17,100 nucleotides of DNA, taken from Nitrospinota bacterium. GTDB lineage: Bacteria; Nitrospinota; Nitrospinia; Nitrospinales; VA-1. The notes beneath the pieces were generated by a model. That model made no database searches, was not told where the DNA came from, and saw only the letters and a list, made by a program, of their open reading frames with translations. The stretch's first letter is position 1. Each line of letters begins with the position of its first letter. The DNA lies in the NCBI GenBank assembly GCA_002731985.1, contig PCCT01000067.1:1-17100 (forward strand). Reading direction: 5' to 3'. Made by a program: the position numbers and the translations under genes. Of this stretch, positions 16,138 through 17,100 are shown piece by piece.

Positions 16138-16986
16138 ATGGGTATGAAAATTAAAAAAACAAAACCAGTACAAGTCGGCAAAGTAACTATCGGTGACGGA
16201 AAACCCATCGCTCTGGTCGCAGGACCCTGTGTGATCGAGTCTGCAAACCATGCGCTGAAAACAGCGGAAAAACTCAAACGCATAACCAGCGACGCCGGTG
16301 TCCCTTTCATATTTAAAGCGTCCTACGATAAAGCCAACCGCTCTTCGATCGATTCTTTCCGTGGGCCGGGATTGACCAAAGGCCTGGCCATTCTTGAAAA
16401 AATAAAAAATGAACTGGATGTGCCTGTCCTCTCGGACGTGCATACGGAGGAACAAATTGACCCCGCCGCTCAGGTTCTCGATATCTTACAAGTTCCAGCG
16501 TTTTTATGCCGTCAGACAGATATGCTGGTGAAAGCGGCTAAAACGGGGCGGACGGTCAATGTCAAAAAAGGACAGTTCATGGCGCCATGGGATATGAAAA
16601 ATGTCGTCGACAAATTATCAAAAAGTGGTTGTAAGAAAATACTGCTCACTGAACGTGGGTTCATGTTTGGCTATAACAATCTAGTGGTGGATATGCGCTC
16701 CCTCGCGCTCATGCGTGAGTTGGGTTATCCCGTAGTCTTCGATGCCACACACAGCCTGCAACTCCCGGGCGGCCAAGGCACTAAAAGCGGCGGACAAAAA
16801 GAGCTTGTTCCCGACCTCGTGCGTGGCGCTGTCGCTGTGGGATGCGATATGCTCTTCATGGAAGTTCATCCTAATCCGGACAAAGCGAAGTCTGACGGAC
16901 CCAATATGCTCAAGCTATCTCACCTGCCCGAACTCCTCGAACAGATCAAAACCCTTGGTTGGGCCGTCCGCAATTCGTCTAAATAA
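16138..16986 (+). CDS. kdsA: 3-deoxy-8-phosphooctulonate synthase (Kdo-8-P synthase), metal-dependent class
   Basis: A 282-residue cytoplasmic enzyme that condenses phosphoenolpyruvate with arabinose 5-phosphate to make Kdo 8-phosphate, a precursor of the LPS inner core. Family blocks are [62 protein letters not shown] and [12 protein letters not shown]. Cys31, His205, Glu242 and Asp253 sit at a constant offset of 20 from the Aquifex metal ligands Cys11, His185, Glu222 and Asp233. E. coli has Asn at the Cys position, so this is the metal-dependent type. The ATG at 16138 has GGTGA seven bases upstream; the ATG at 16144 is too far from it. Other Kdo genes (kdsB, kdsC, kdsD) are not visible, but the sequence ends soon after. 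Confidence 0.97.
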   Translation: MGMKIKKTKPVQVGKVTIGDGKPIALVAGPCVIESANHALKTAEKLKRITSDAGVPFIFKASYDKANRSSIDSFRGPGLTKGLAILEKIKNELDVPVLSDVHTEEQIDPAAQVLDILQVPAFLCRQTDMLVKAAKTGRTVNVKKGQFMAPWDMKNVVDKLSKSGCKKILLTERGFMFGYNNLVVDMRSLALMRELGYPVVFDATHSLQLPGGQGTKSGGQKELVPDLVRGAVAVGCDMLFMEVHPNPDKAKSDGPNMLKLSHLPELLEQIKTLGWAVRNSSK

Positions 16987-17014
16987 ATTTGCCATACTGC
17001 GTTTCTGGAAGAAT

Positions 17015-17034
17015 TGAACCACAGATAAACACAG
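17015..17034. repeat. Possible interspersed repeat fragment
   Basis: The sequence AACCACAGATAAACACAGAT resembles an interspersed repeat seen between genes in many bacterial genomes. A shorter AACCACAGAG occurs at 6698-6707, just beside the palindromic repeat. Only partial copies are seen, so this is tentative. Confidence 0.4.
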
Positions 17035-17080
17035 ATGCCTGCTCAGAGCATAAGCGTGGAGAAAGCGGATAAATGATCCC

Positions 17081-17097
17081 TCTCCCCTGGAGGGAGA
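17081..17097. repeat. Short inverted repeat at the right edge, possibly the start of a longer repeat
   Basis: TCTCCC (17081-17086) and GGGAGA (17092-17097) flank a 5-nt loop. The surrounding CCCTCTCCCCTGGAGGGAGA resembles a common intergenic repeat. It lies about 95 bases after kdsA and could also work as a weak terminator. The element may continue beyond the window. Confidence 0.4.
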
Positions 17098-17100
17098 AGG

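Noticed and set aside
16124..16147. Tiny ORF ATG GTG ACT ... TGA overlapping the kdsA start
   Set aside because: It is seven codons, with its ATG inside the presumed ribosome-site region and no ribosome site of its own. Chance is the simplest explanation.

Overview
This window is chromosomal DNA from a Gram-negative bacterium. It encodes a Kdo-8-phosphate synthase (LPS inner core), an AsmA-type inter-membrane protein and a MacA-like periplasmic adaptor. The exact taxon cannot be read from the sequence. The moderate GC, the TTG/GTG starts and the metal-dependent form of KdsA would suit a deltaproteobacterial or Nitrospinota-like lineage, but that is a guess. I see no phage, plasmid, transposase, CRISPR array, tRNA or rRNA. 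No gene-free stretch exceeds 300 bases.

Positions 1-4285 (minus strand) hold a tripartite-type ABC export cassette, transcribed right to left. It contains a MacA-like membrane-fusion adaptor, a MacB/LolD-class ATPase and two tandem, paralogous FtsX-fold permeases, the second cut by the window edge. The first junctions overlap (4 bp and 23 bp) and the last gap is 13 bp, so this is one operon. Divergent from it (4443-6680, plus) is a 745-residue AsmA-family protein. Both sides of that promoter region therefore serve the cell envelope.

Positions 6681-15421 are a long minus-strand run. In transcription order they are nfeD (membrane ClpP-class serine protease), a membrane-anchored alpha/beta hydrolase, proB (glutamate 5-kinase), a YkgJ-type cysteine-cluster protein, purA, cstA, a truncated SGNH-hydrolase-like protein and an Nfu-type Fe-S scaffold. 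purA has an almost consensus sigma-70 promoter of its own. proB and the ykgJ-like gene overlap by 4 bp. The rest is metabolic housekeeping without an obvious shared pathway.

Positions 15572-16986 (plus) hold a small protein with a degenerate receiver-like domain, followed by kdsA. KdsA has all four metal ligands of the metal-dependent class.

The most unusual features are these: a diverged 41-bp tandem copy of the proB start that creates an out-of-frame upstream ORF; two copies of a palindromic interspersed repeat related to the widespread 'CCTTCGACAGGCTCAGG' family, plus other repeat-like sequence at the right edge; the pseudo-receiver protein beside kdsA; and an SGNH-like protein cut off at its catalytic motif. 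I find no convincing evidence of a wholly new multi-gene system.
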